A stretch of 13,242 nucleotides of DNA from Methylophilaceae bacterium (GTDB lineage: Bacteria > Pseudomonadota > Gammaproteobacteria > Burkholderiales > Methylophilaceae). The DNA lies in assembly GCA_025362115.1 (NCBI GenBank), contig JANYIK010000022.1:1-13242 (forward strand), written 5' to 3'. A program made the translations under genes and the position numbers. Positions 6,092 to 12,609 of the stretch are shown here, in pieces. How positions within the stretch are numbered: the first letter of the stretch is position 1; each line of letters opens with the position of its first letter. A model generated the notes under the pieces. That model was not told the DNA's origin, did not search any database, and saw nothing but the letters and a program-made list of their open reading frames with translations.

Positions 6092-6130
6092 GCCCTCGCC
6101 CCTTGTGAGGGCTGGGGTGAGGGGGCTTAA
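6092..6130. repeat. Second copy of the G/C-rich palindromic repeat family
   Basis: GCCCTC (6092-6097) pairs with GAGGGC (6107-6112). An alternative fold pairs CTCGCCCC (6095-6102) with GGGGTGAG (6114-6121), including one G-T pair. It ends GGGGGCTTAACC, matching the GGGGG-TTA ends of the element at 2672-2803. It starts 15 bases after the pqqE stop, so it may also act as the 3' structure of the pqq transcript. Confidence 0.55.
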
Positions 6131-6134
6131 CCTG

Positions 6135-6143
6135 TGGCATAAT
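6135..6143 (+). promoter_or_regulatory. Possible extended -10 promoter for the MFS exporter gene
   Basis: TGG followed by CATAAT resembles an extended -10 element (TGn-TATAAT with one mismatch). The -10 ends 7 bases before the ATG at 6151, and no Shine-Dalgarno sequence is visible, so transcription could begin at or beside the start codon and yield a leaderless message. The -35 position (GGGTGA) is poor. This is an inference from spacing. Confidence 0.35.
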
Positions 6144-6150
6144 CCAGTCC

Positions 6151-7326
6151 ATGCTTTCCAACAACCGCATTGCGCTTATTCTGGCGAGTCTTGCCGCACT
6201 CGCACCTTTTGCCATAGATACCTACCTGCCTGCTTTTCCCGCGTTGGAGCAGGATTTGCACGGCAGCACGATACATATCCAGCAAAGCCTCACTTTTTAT
6301 TTATTACCTTATGCGCTGATGACCTTATGGCATGGCGCAATCTCTGATGCCATAGGCCGCATCGCTACCATTAAATGGGGATTGGGCTTGTTCGTGCTGG
6401 CTTCCATCGGTTGTGCGTTTGCGACTAATGTAGAGACCTTGTGGTTTTTCCGTGCTTTGCAAGGCATTTCCGGCGGCGCGGGCAACGTGGTGGCGCGGGC
6501 AATGGTGCGCGATTTGTTTCAAGGTGTCCAGGCGCAGCGGGTGATGGCGACCGTGCAGATGTTGTTTGGCATCGCACCCGCTGTGGCACCCATTATCGGC
6601 GGGTTGCTGCTGGGCATCCATTGGCAGGCTATTTTCATTTTTTTGGCCCTGTACGCCACATTATCATTGTGGGCGGCGCTAATCTTTTTGCCAGAAACAA
6701 TGCCGCCGGAGAAGCGTTTACCGCTTTCTGCAACTCAGGTGCTCGAAAACTATCAGCACATCTTTGGCGACACGGAATTTCGCAAACTGGCATTTGCGAT
6801 AGGCGCAAATTTCTCTGGTTTCTTTTTATACGTGCTGGCCGCTCCGGTATTTCTGGTCAAGCACTTGGGTTTGAACCAGCATCAATTCGGCTGGATGTTC
6901 ATCCCCACCGTGTGTGGCATGGTGCTGGGTTCTTACCTCGCCAAACGCGCAGCGGGCAAAGTTTCAGCGCAAATAGTGGTCAAGACGGCATATTGTTGGA
7001 TGGGGGGGATGGCCTTGCTCAATGTCGGCATTTGTTACACCCTGCCTGTCAGTACCGCCTACAACATCGCACCTGTCGCCTTGTTCAATATCGGCATGGC
7101 ACTGGCGATGCCAATATTATCGCTCGCGGCACTCGACAGACACCCCCAAATACGCGGCACCGCTGCATCGGGACAGGCTTTCGTGCAGATGCTGCTCTCC
7201 ACTGTTTCCGCCGGATTAGTCGTGCCGCTGGTGTGGGCGCATCCTTCAGGTTTGGCGCTGGCGATGGCGGCTTACACCTTGCTGGGCTGGCTGGTGATGC
7301 GCAAGAGCCGACTTTACCGTGGGTGA
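6151..7326 (+). CDS. MFS multidrug exporter, Bcr/CflA family
   Basis: The 391-residue protein is strongly hydrophobic with about twelve membrane helices. The N-terminal half reads ALAPFAIDTYLPAFPALEQDL in the first helix and loop, a hallmark of the Bcr/CflA drug:H+ antiporter family. It is followed by the loop 2-3 motif GAISDAIGRI, equivalent to the MFS GxLaDrxGrR motif. FFRALQGISGGAGNVVARAMVRDLF matches helix 4-5 and includes the conserved arginine of the family. It should sit in the inner membrane and export small molecules by proton exchange; chloramphenicol, bicyclomycin and sulfonamides are substrates of relatives, but the substrate here is unknown. Length is normal (about 390-400). It lies 74 bases after pqqE and overlaps the following methyltransferase gene by 8 bases. 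A role in PQQ export is conceivable only by position; nothing in the sequence shows it. Confidence 0.9.
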   Translation: MLSNNRIALILASLAALAPFAIDTYLPAFPALEQDLHGSTIHIQQSLTFYLLPYALMTLWHGAISDAIGRIATIKWGLGLFVLASIGCAFATNVETLWFFRALQGISGGAGNVVARAMVRDLFQGVQAQRVMATVQMLFGIAPAVAPIIGGLLLGIHWQAIFIFLALYATLSLWAALIFLPETMPPEKRLPLSATQVLENYQHIFGDTEFRKLAFAIGANFSGFFLYVLAAPVFLVKHLGLNQHQFGWMFIPTVCGMVLGSYLAKRAAGKVSAQIVVKTAYCWMGGMALLNVGICYTLPVSTAYNIAPVALFNIGMALAMPILSLAALDRHPQIRGTAASGQAFVQMLLSTVSAGLVVPLVWAHPSGLALAMAAYTLLGWLVMRKSRLYRG

Positions 7327-8446
7327 GTCTATTGGCTGGGTTGAAGCTGGCAAAACGCATGAAGCTTTATGGCGCTCTGAAGCTGGCGTAGCAGCGCCTA
7401 AAAAAGTACTGGTAGCGGACGACACGCTGACTGCCGATGCCGCCTATCGCCTTGCTTGCGAAGGTACGGCGATCCTCTGGCGCGGCGACTTTCAAAACGC
7501 ACGGCAGCTCCTCCAGGCGTTATCACGACGCATAGACAACAGCGCTCGCCGCAAAACATCCAAGGCTGAAAGCACTCCTGCCGAAACCTTTCACCTGCAC
7601 CGGCAAAGCCAATCGCAACGCGCTAGAACGCTGGGCATGGTGTTGCTGCCGTTGGAGGCCGACTACCGCATCCCACTGCGTCGTGCTCCGGAGGTGAGTG
7701 CGGCTTGTACAGAAGCTTATGGCGAGGCTGAAGCCCCATCTGTAGTGTCATTGCGTGAGGTGTTGGGTTTGATTGGTGCGCACGAATGGCGTAAAAAAGG
7801 CGTAGAAATCGCGGTTTTGGAAAACAAAATACACCCACACTACGGCGTGTTTTCTCCAGTGCGGGGCGAGTATGTGGCTTTGGTCAACCAAGCACCGCTG
7901 CCTTCCACAGAACTGGCGTTTGACATCGGCACTGGTACCGGTGTGCTGGCCGCGGTGTTGGCTAAACGTGGTGTAAAACGCATCGTGGCGACAGACCAAG
8001 ACTCACGTGCTTTGGCGTGTGCTAGAGACAACGTAACAAGATTGGGTTTGCAGGCGCACGTTGATATTGTCAAAGCGGACATGTTTCCAGAAGGTCGCGC
8101 ACCCTTGGTCGTGTGCAATCCACCTTGGGTTCCCGCACGCCCCAGTTCGTCCTTAGAACATGCTATTTTTGACTTTGAAAGCCGCATGTTGCGCGGATTT
8201 TTGTCCGGGTTGGCGGCACATTTAACAGCAGGTGGCGAAGGTTGGTTGATCCTCTCTGACTTCGCCGAGCATCTGGGTCTCAGATCGCGCGAAGAGCTGC
8301 TAGGCTGGATTGAAGCTGCGGGGTTGAAGGTGCTGGACAGGCTAGATGCTAAGCCGCACCACCCGAAAGTGATGGATGCCACCGATGCGCTACACAAGGC
8401 ACGCGCGGCTGAAATGACTTCGCTGTGGCGGCTCGCGGCCAAATAA
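7319..8446 (+). CDS. Class I SAM-dependent methyltransferase with N-terminal extension, substrate unknown
   Basis: The C-terminal half (about 165-375) is a Rossmann-fold methyltransferase of the small-domain (MTS) type. It shows HYGVFSPVRGEYV, the SAM-binding motif FDIGTGTGVLA at 201-211, ATDQD at about 224-228, and VVCNPPWVPA with NPPW at 267-270. An NPPW/NPPY motif is typical of enzymes that methylate a planar nitrogen, such as in nucleic-acid bases or the glutamine of release factors. Residues 1-160 have no motif I recognise; they resemble in layout the non-catalytic half of two-domain RsmC/RlmG-like enzymes but are shorter. The start is GTG at 7319, the only start codon close after an in-frame stop at 7295; it overlaps the end of the exporter gene by 8 bases, suggesting translational coupling. 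The stop codon lies inside a bidirectional terminator. The family call is firm; the substrate is not known. Confidence 0.8.
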   Translation: MGESIGWVEAGKTHEALWRSEAGVAAPKKVLVADDTLTADAAYRLACEGTAILWRGDFQNARQLLQALSRRIDNSARRKTSKAESTPAETFHLHRQSQSQRARTLGMVLLPLEADYRIPLRRAPEVSAACTEAYGEAEAPSVVSLREVLGLIGAHEWRKKGVEIAVLENKIHPHYGVFSPVRGEYVALVNQAPLPSTELAFDIGTGTGVLAAVLAKRGVKRIVATDQDSRALACARDNVTRLGLQAHVDIVKADMFPEGRAPLVVCNPPWVPARPSSSLEHAIFDFESRMLRGFLSGLAAHLTAGGEGWLILSDFAEHLGLRSREELLGWIEAAGLKVLDRLDAKPHHPKVMDATDALHKARAAEMTSLWRLAAK

Positions 8447-8474
8447 AAAAGAGGCCGCAACCTCTTTTTTATTT
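8441..8474. terminator. Bidirectional intrinsic terminator between the methyltransferase gene and fdxA
   Basis: Bases 8441-8454 (AAATAAAAAAGAGG) and 8461-8474 are perfect reverse complements, a 14-bp stem with loop CCGCAA. A-runs and T-runs flank the GAGG/CCTC core on both strands, so it can stop transcription arriving from the left and from fdxA on the right. It includes the stop codon of the methyltransferase gene (TAA, 8444-8446). Confidence 0.88.
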
Positions 8475-8489
8475 CAGGGTAAATAGCGC

Positions 8490-8813
8490 TTATTCCACTA
8501 ACAAGCCACGCTTCCCCGTCATTTTGCTGTGCGCATCAGCGTCGGGCAACGGTTCTTTACGCGCCGTAATCACCGGCCACAGTTTGGAAAGCCGCGCGTT
8601 GAGCTCAATGTAGTCTTGCTGATCCGCCGGTACGTCATCCTCGGCGAAAATGGCTTCTACCGGGCATTCTGCCACGCACAGTGTGCAGTCTATGCACTCG
8701 TCGGGGTTGATGGCGAGGAAGTTAGGGCCTTCGACGAAGCAATCTACCGGGCATACGTCTACGCAGTCGGTGTATTTGCACTGAATGCAGCTTTCGGTCA
8801 CAACATAGGTCAT
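8490..8813 (-). CDS. fdxA: Seven-iron ferredoxin FdxA ([3Fe-4S][4Fe-4S])
   Basis: The 107-residue protein matches the Azotobacter ferredoxin I type. The N-terminus VVTESCIQCKYTDCVDVCPVDCF has Cys9, Cys12, Cys17, Cys21 and Cys25, in which the spacing around Cys17 gives a [3Fe-4S] site. The second motif CIDCTLCVAECP supplies the [4Fe-4S] site. The tail with PDADAHSKMTGKRG is the usual C-terminal extension of this group. It is a small soluble low-potential electron carrier. A clear ribosome site GGAG (reverse strand of 8821-8824) lies 7 bases before the ATG at 8813. It follows cysN after 63 bases on the same strand and may be transcribed with the sulfate assimilation genes or from its own promoter. 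A role in supplying electrons to sulfite or APS reduction is suggested only by position. A strong terminator lies just downstream. Confidence 0.95.
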   Translation of the reverse strand: MTYVVTESCIQCKYTDCVDVCPVDCFVEGPNFLAINPDECIDCTLCVAECPVEAIFAEDDVPADQQDYIELNARLSKLWPVITARKEPLPDADAHSKMTGKRGLLVE

Positions 8814-8876
8814 GGTTTTACTCCAAAAAATAGTTTCATAATTTTATCAGTTTCAGTTCAAATGCACTTCAAAAAA

Positions 8877-10154
8877 TCATGTAATCATTCCCGCACCCAC
8901 GGTATTGTTAGTGGATTCATCAATGAGTATAAAAGCCCCTGTGGCGCGGTTAGTGGTGTAACTATCCACCATCAGGGCTTGCGCCAGTTTGAAGCTGATA
9001 CGCGCGATGTCATTCATGGCAAGGCCGTCAGCAGGTAATTGTGCCAATGTGTTGACATCCACCTTGTAGCTGATAGACCCTACCTTGGCTTTCGATTCTC
9101 GCGTGGTATGGCGCACGATATAGGTACGTGCGGTGGACAGCGGTGTTTCGGAAAGCCAGCACAGCATGGTTTCGATTTGTTTTACTGGTTCCGGCGATTG
9201 ACCGGTCTTGACGATCATATCTCCGCGCGAGGTATCAATTTCGTCTTCCAGCAACAAGGTAATGGATTGCTCGGTAGTGGCGTTTTGTAGTTGCTCTTCG
9301 CCGATTTGAATGGCTTTGACCTTGGAGCTTAAACCGGAAGGTAGCACGGTGACGGCATCACCTATGGCGATGTCACCAGATTCTATACGTCCCATAAACC
9401 CACGGAAGTCATGTAACTCAGGATTGTCAGAAGCATGGGGGCGGCACACGAATTGCACAGGAAAACGGAATTGCTCGGCGCGTTCGGAATGGGCGGGCGG
9501 TGCGGCTTCCAGCATTTCCAGCAGGGTGTCACCCGTGTACCAAGGCATAGCATCGCCGCGATCCACCAGCATGTCGCCGTTGAGCGCTGACATAGGGATG
9601 AAGCTGATGTCGTGGTCGTCGCGCTGTAAACCGATCTCGGTAGCAAAGGCCAGATAGTCTGCGCAGATTTTGTCGTAAATTGTTTGGTCGTAATTTACCA
9701 AATCCATCTTGTTCACGGCAACGACGATGTGCGGAATACCTACCAGATGTGCCAGGAAGGAGTGGCGACGGGTTTGCGTCAGTACGCCCTTGCGCGCATC
9801 AATCAAAATGATGGCGAGATTAGCCGTGGAAGCCGCTGTCACCATGTTGCGGGTGTACTGTTCGTGTCCCGGCGCATCGGCAATGATGTATTTGCGCGTG
9901 CCGGTTGAGAAATAGCGATAGGCCACGTCAATGGTAATGCCTTGCTCGCGTTCGGCTTGCAGGCCGTCGGTCAGCAGTGACAGGTCTACTGCTTCAAGGC
10001 CTCGTTTCTCCGAGGTGCGCGTGATTTGCGTGAGCGTGTCGGCGAGTATGGTTTTGGTGTCGAACAGCAAGCGGCCTATCAGTGTGCTTTTGCCGTCGTC
10101 TACACTGCCGCAGGTCATGAAGCGTAATAATGAGTCGTTGTGTGGTGTGGTCAT
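8877..10154 (-). CDS. cysN: Sulfate adenylyltransferase subunit 1 (GTPase) CysN
   Basis: CysN is the GTP-hydrolysing partner of CysD; together they form APS from ATP and sulfate. The 425 residues show every GTPase motif: GSVDDGKST at 16-24 (G1), GITID at 72-76 (G2), DAPGH at 93-97 (G3) and NKMD at 148-151 (G4). SAL follows in MSALNGD (G5), and the elongation-factor-like beta-barrel domains come after. It is shorter at the N-terminus than E. coli CysN (475). It ends after the third domain, so there is no fused APS kinase (CysC), consistent with the APS-type reductase encoded upstream. It is the last cys gene of the operon. A 180-base gap containing a palindromic repeat separates it from cysD, whereas the other cys genes overlap. 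The ribosome site before ATG 10154 is weak (GAGA). Confidence 0.95.
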   Translation of the reverse strand: MTTPHNDSLLRFMTCGSVDDGKSTLIGRLLFDTKTILADTLTQITRTSEKRGLEAVDLSLLTDGLQAEREQGITIDVAYRYFSTGTRKYIIADAPGHEQYTRNMVTAASTANLAIILIDARKGVLTQTRRHSFLAHLVGIPHIVVAVNKMDLVNYDQTIYDKICADYLAFATEIGLQRDDHDISFIPMSALNGDMLVDRGDAMPWYTGDTLLEMLEAAPPAHSERAEQFRFPVQFVCRPHASDNPELHDFRGFMGRIESGDIAIGDAVTVLPSGLSSKVKAIQIGEEQLQNATTEQSITLLLEDEIDTSRGDMIVKTGQSPEPVKQIETMLCWLSETPLSTARTYIVRHTTRESKAKVGSISYKVDVNTLAQLPADGLAMNDIARISFKLAQALMVDSYTTNRATGAFILIDESTNNTVGAGMIT

Positions 10155-10224
10155 ATTATTCTCAGAATCTCTGTTAATCGTGTACGCATGTGAATGAAGA
10201 ACGGAAAAATCTCAACCTTCTGTC

Positions 10225-10294
10225 GTCATTCTGGCGCAGGCCAGAATCCAGTTCTGTTGAATCTTGGCTGGATTCCCGCCTGCGCGGGAATGAC
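10225..10294. repeat. 70-bp palindromic repeat between cysD and cysN with a dRS3-like core
   Basis: Outer arms GTCATTC (10225-10231) and GAATGAC (10288-10294) and inner arms AATCCAG (10245-10251) and CTGGATT (10268-10274) make a large imperfect palindrome. Within each half is a smaller hairpin: ATTCTGG/CCAGAAT (10228-10247) and ATTCCCGC/GCGGGAAT (10272-10291). The right half is exactly ATTCCC-N8-GGGAAT, the pattern of Neisseria dRS3 repeats; elements of this kind are scattered in many proteobacteria. It splits the cys operon. Reading frames through it are not genes. Confidence 0.75.
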
Positions 10295-10334
10295 AATGAG
10301 AGGCTGGTTTTGTACGTGCCTATTGGAGGTCAAA

Positions 10335-11270
10335 TTAAAAGTAACCCTCTTTTTTACGCAGCTCCATCGAGGCATCCGAAGTCTGGTCGTCCAGACGGGT
10401 GGCACCGCGCTCGGTGATGGTAGTCGTGGCGGTTTCGATGACGATTTTTTCGGTGGTGTCTGCATCGGACTGCACCGGTGCAGTACAGGTAATGTCGCCC
10501 ACAGTCCTGAAGCGAACCTGCATGTTGATGACTTCGTCGCCTGACTTGGGCTGGTTAATGATTTGGCCGTTGGTCAGTGGTACATTCACTGGAAAGATTG
10601 CGCCGCCACGCATCACCACATCACGTTGATGGGCAAAGTAAATGCTTGGCAACTCTAGATTCTCACGTTCGATGTATTGCCATACGTCCATTTCCGTCCA
10701 GTTGGAGATGGGAAAAGCGCGGATGTTTTCGCCCTTGTGCGAACGTGCGTTGTACAGGTTCCACAACTCGGGGCGTTGGTTCTTTGGATCCCATTGGCCG
10801 AACTCGTCACGGAAACTCATGATGCGCTCCTTGGCGCGCGCCTTCTCTTCATCACGGCGTGCCCCGCCGATACAGCAATCAAAGCCGAATTCCTCAATGG
10901 CTTCCAGCAGGGTTACAGACTGGTGTTTGTTGCGTGGCTCATCAGGGGTTTTTAACACCACGCTGCCACGTTTCATGGAGTCTTCTACCGAGCGCACGAT
11001 GAGACGTTCACTTAGTTCTTTCGCACGTTGGTCGCGGAAATCAACGACCTCTTTATAGTTGTGTCCGGTATCAATGTGCATCAACGGAAAGGGGAAGCGC
11101 CCGGGGCGAAAGGCTTTTTCCGCTAGGCGCAAAATGCACAGTGAATCCTTGCCGCCAGAAAATAGCAGCACTGGATTCGAGCACTGTCCGGCGACTTCAC
11201 GAAGGATGTAGATGGCCTCGGATTCAAGCCAGTCAAGGTGGGACAAGGTGCGTTTAGTCAGGGTCGTCAT
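10335..11270 (-). CDS. cysD: Sulfate adenylyltransferase subunit 2 CysD
   Basis: CysD is the catalytic subunit of ATP sulfurylase, joining sulfate and ATP to APS with CysN. The 311-residue protein has the PP-loop ATP pyrophosphatase motif LLFSGGKDS (SGGKDS), then HIDTGHNYKEVVDFRD and CCIGGARRDEEKARAKER. The region WDPKNQRPELWNLYN and the tail ERGATRLDDQ...MELRKKEGYF are characteristic. The length is close to E. coli CysD (302). The ATG at 11270 is chosen because it overlaps the cysH stop as ATGA, a usual coupling arrangement; an in-frame ATG at 11294 would add eight residues and lie within cysH. The motif SGGKDS differs by one residue from the enterobacterial SIGKDS. The operon continues to cysN, but after a 180-base gap with a palindromic repeat. 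Confidence 0.95.
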   Translation of the reverse strand: MTTLTKRTLSHLDWLESEAIYILREVAGQCSNPVLLFSGGKDSLCILRLAEKAFRPGRFPFPLMHIDTGHNYKEVVDFRDQRAKELSERLIVRSVEDSMKRGSVVLKTPDEPRNKHQSVTLLEAIEEFGFDCCIGGARRDEEKARAKERIMSFRDEFGQWDPKNQRPELWNLYNARSHKGENIRAFPISNWTEMDVWQYIERENLELPSIYFAHQRDVVMRGGAIFPVNVPLTNGQIINQPKSGDEVINMQVRFRTVGDITCTAPVQSDADTTEKIVIETATTTITERGATRLDDQTSDASMELRKKEGYF

Positions 11271-11956
11271 ATTTTCTTTACGTGCAGGCCGCACTCTTTC
11301 ATGGATTCATCTTCCCACCACCAGCGTCCGGCGCGGATGTCTTCGCCCGTGGCGACAGAACGAGTACATGGCGCACAGCCGATGCTGGGGTAAAACTTGT
11401 CGTGTAATTCGTTATACGGCACGTTGTTGCCGCGTATATATTCCCATACTTCTTTTTCGCTCCAATCCGCCAGCGGGTTGAACTTGACCATGTCGTGATC
11501 AGCATCACTCTGTTCAAATGCAAGATTGGCGCGGTCGGCAGATTGGCTGCGGCGCATGCCGGTTATCCATGCTTTGTGATCTTTTAGAGCACGGTTCAAC
11601 GGTTCGACCTTACGGATACCGCAACAGGCTTTTCGGTTTTCTACAGAATCATAAAAAGCGTTGATGCCGTTTTTCTCGACAAAAACTTGAATGACTTGCG
11701 CTTCAGGGTAGAACACTTTCAGCGTTACTTTGTCGCCATAAGCGGCTTGCACCTTGGCTAATAAGTCATACGTTTCTGGGTTGAGCCTGCCCGTATCCAG
11801 CGAAAAAATGCTGATGTTAGGCGCATGTTTGGCCACCAGGTCGGTCAACACCATATCCTCTGCGCCCAAGCTGCTGGCAAGGGTGGCGGGGGAGAAGTCG
11901 CGCTCGATACGCTGTAACAAGGTGGCAACCGCGTTGATTTTCTCTTGCAAGCTCAA
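11267..11956 (-). CDS. cysH: Adenylylsulfate (APS) reductase, iron-sulfur CysH type, TTG start
   Basis: The enzyme reduces activated sulfate to sulfite using thioredoxin. The 229 residues include SLDTGRLNPETY, the region ITGMRRSQSADRA, a paired Cys111-Cys112 (KACCGIRK), and Cys194-x2-Cys197 (GCAPCTRSV). Catalytic Cys222 is in KECGLH. The CC...CxxC set binds a [4Fe-4S] cluster and marks the enzymes that use APS; enterobacterial PAPS reductases lack it. No ATG exists near the N-terminus (first Met is residue 35). The TTG at 11956 is preceded by AGGAG with a 7-base gap and overlaps the stop of the DUF934 gene as TTGA, so it is taken as the start. The end overlaps cysD by four bases (ATGA). These overlaps indicate translation coupling within the operon. 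Confidence 0.94.
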   Translation of the reverse strand: MSLQEKINAVATLLQRIERDFSPATLASSLGAEDMVLTDLVAKHAPNISIFSLDTGRLNPETYDLLAKVQAAYGDKVTLKVFYPEAQVIQVFVEKNGINAFYDSVENRKACCGIRKVEPLNRALKDHKAWITGMRRSQSADRANLAFEQSDADHDMVKFNPLADWSEKEVWEYIRGNNVPYNELHDKFYPSIGCAPCTRSVATGEDIRAGRWWWEDESMKECGLHVKKI

Positions 11957-12609
11957 TCCAAATCTCCTGCTGTAGCGTGGCTAGCAGCGGCTTTTTTGGG
12001 TTGCGGATGTGCGGCCTGACGGCTGTAACGCCGCCATACTGGTTGCGCGTTATCCACCGCGCCTTGATACGGCTCGGAAAAGTCACGCAAGCCCGCCAGC
12101 GCGTCTTCTGCCGAGCGGTCGGCGCGGATTAAATAGCTGTCAAAGCCGGAGCGTTTTAAGAAAAACAGTTGGTCACGTAGCACGTCACCAAAGGCACGCA
12201 GTTCGTTTTTGAATCCGTAGCGCGACCGCAGCAGATTACCCAGCGAGAAGATACGCCCATCAGGAAAGCGTTCGACGTACACGGCGATGACGGGGAACAG
12301 ATTCAAATCAGCGGTGGCGAGTAGCTCTAATGGTTCGTGGGTCGCCAGCCAAATGCCGATTTCGCCATGGTTCAAGCGCTTGGTGAATTCAGACTTGCGT
12401 GCCAGCCAAACTGCCAATGGCAGCAGTACTTTGCCGGTTTCTGGTACCACGGTGGTGGTGACTTGCTCAGGCGTGGGTAGATCCTCGCCGGTGAGCTTAA
12501 ACAGCACCACTTTTCCTGCTTGCTTACGTACTTCCTCTTGCGCGGCCGGGAGCTGAACAACAGTCCACTCGTCGGTAGCGATAGCGTTACCCTTAATCAA
12601 ATTAGACAT
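11953..12609 (-). CDS. DUF934 protein associated with sulfite reduction
   Basis: This 218-residue protein belongs by sequence character and position to the DUF934 family, which lies next to the sulfite reductase gene in many proteobacteria. The central part shows PLAVWLARKSEF, GEIGIWLATHEPLELLATADLNLFPVIAVYVERFPDGRIFSLGNLLRSRYGF, FGDVLRDQLFFLKRSGFDSYLIR and FSEPYQGAVDNAQPVWRR. No catalytic motif, metal-binding cysteine cluster or membrane segment is seen. Its biochemical role is not established; a helper or electron-transfer role in sulfite reduction has been suggested for the family from context. The ATG at 12609 is preferred since it overlaps the sulfite reductase stop by eight bases, like other overlaps in this operon; a longer frame to 12651 would lie inside the upstream gene. 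The C-terminal tail is Ala/Lys/His-rich and probably disordered. Confidence 0.85.
   Translation of the reverse strand: MSNLIKGNAIATDEWTVVQLPAAQEEVRKQAGKVVLFKLTGEDLPTPEQVTTTVVPETGKVLLPLAVWLARKSEFTKRLNHGEIGIWLATHEPLELLATADLNLFPVIAVYVERFPDGRIFSLGNLLRSRYGFKNELRAFGDVLRDQLFFLKRSGFDSYLIRADRSAEDALAGLRDFSEPYQGAVDNAQPVWRRYSRQAAHPQPKKAAASHATAGDLD

Noticed and set aside
6151..7326. Dedicated PQQ exporter
   Set aside because: The sequence is a standard Bcr/CflA drug exporter, and only its position after pqqE would support the idea.
6441..7391. A 316-codon open frame on the + strand
   Set aside because: It is an out-of-frame shadow of the MFS exporter gene, rich in Arg, Gly and His with no domain.
7840..8460. 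A 206-codon frame on the - strand
   Set aside because: It is antisense to the methyltransferase gene and runs into the terminator; no recognisable features.
10190..10465. Short frames on both strands between cysN and cysD
   Set aside because: They read through the 70-bp palindromic repeat (VIPAQAGIQ-type translation) and the end of cysD.
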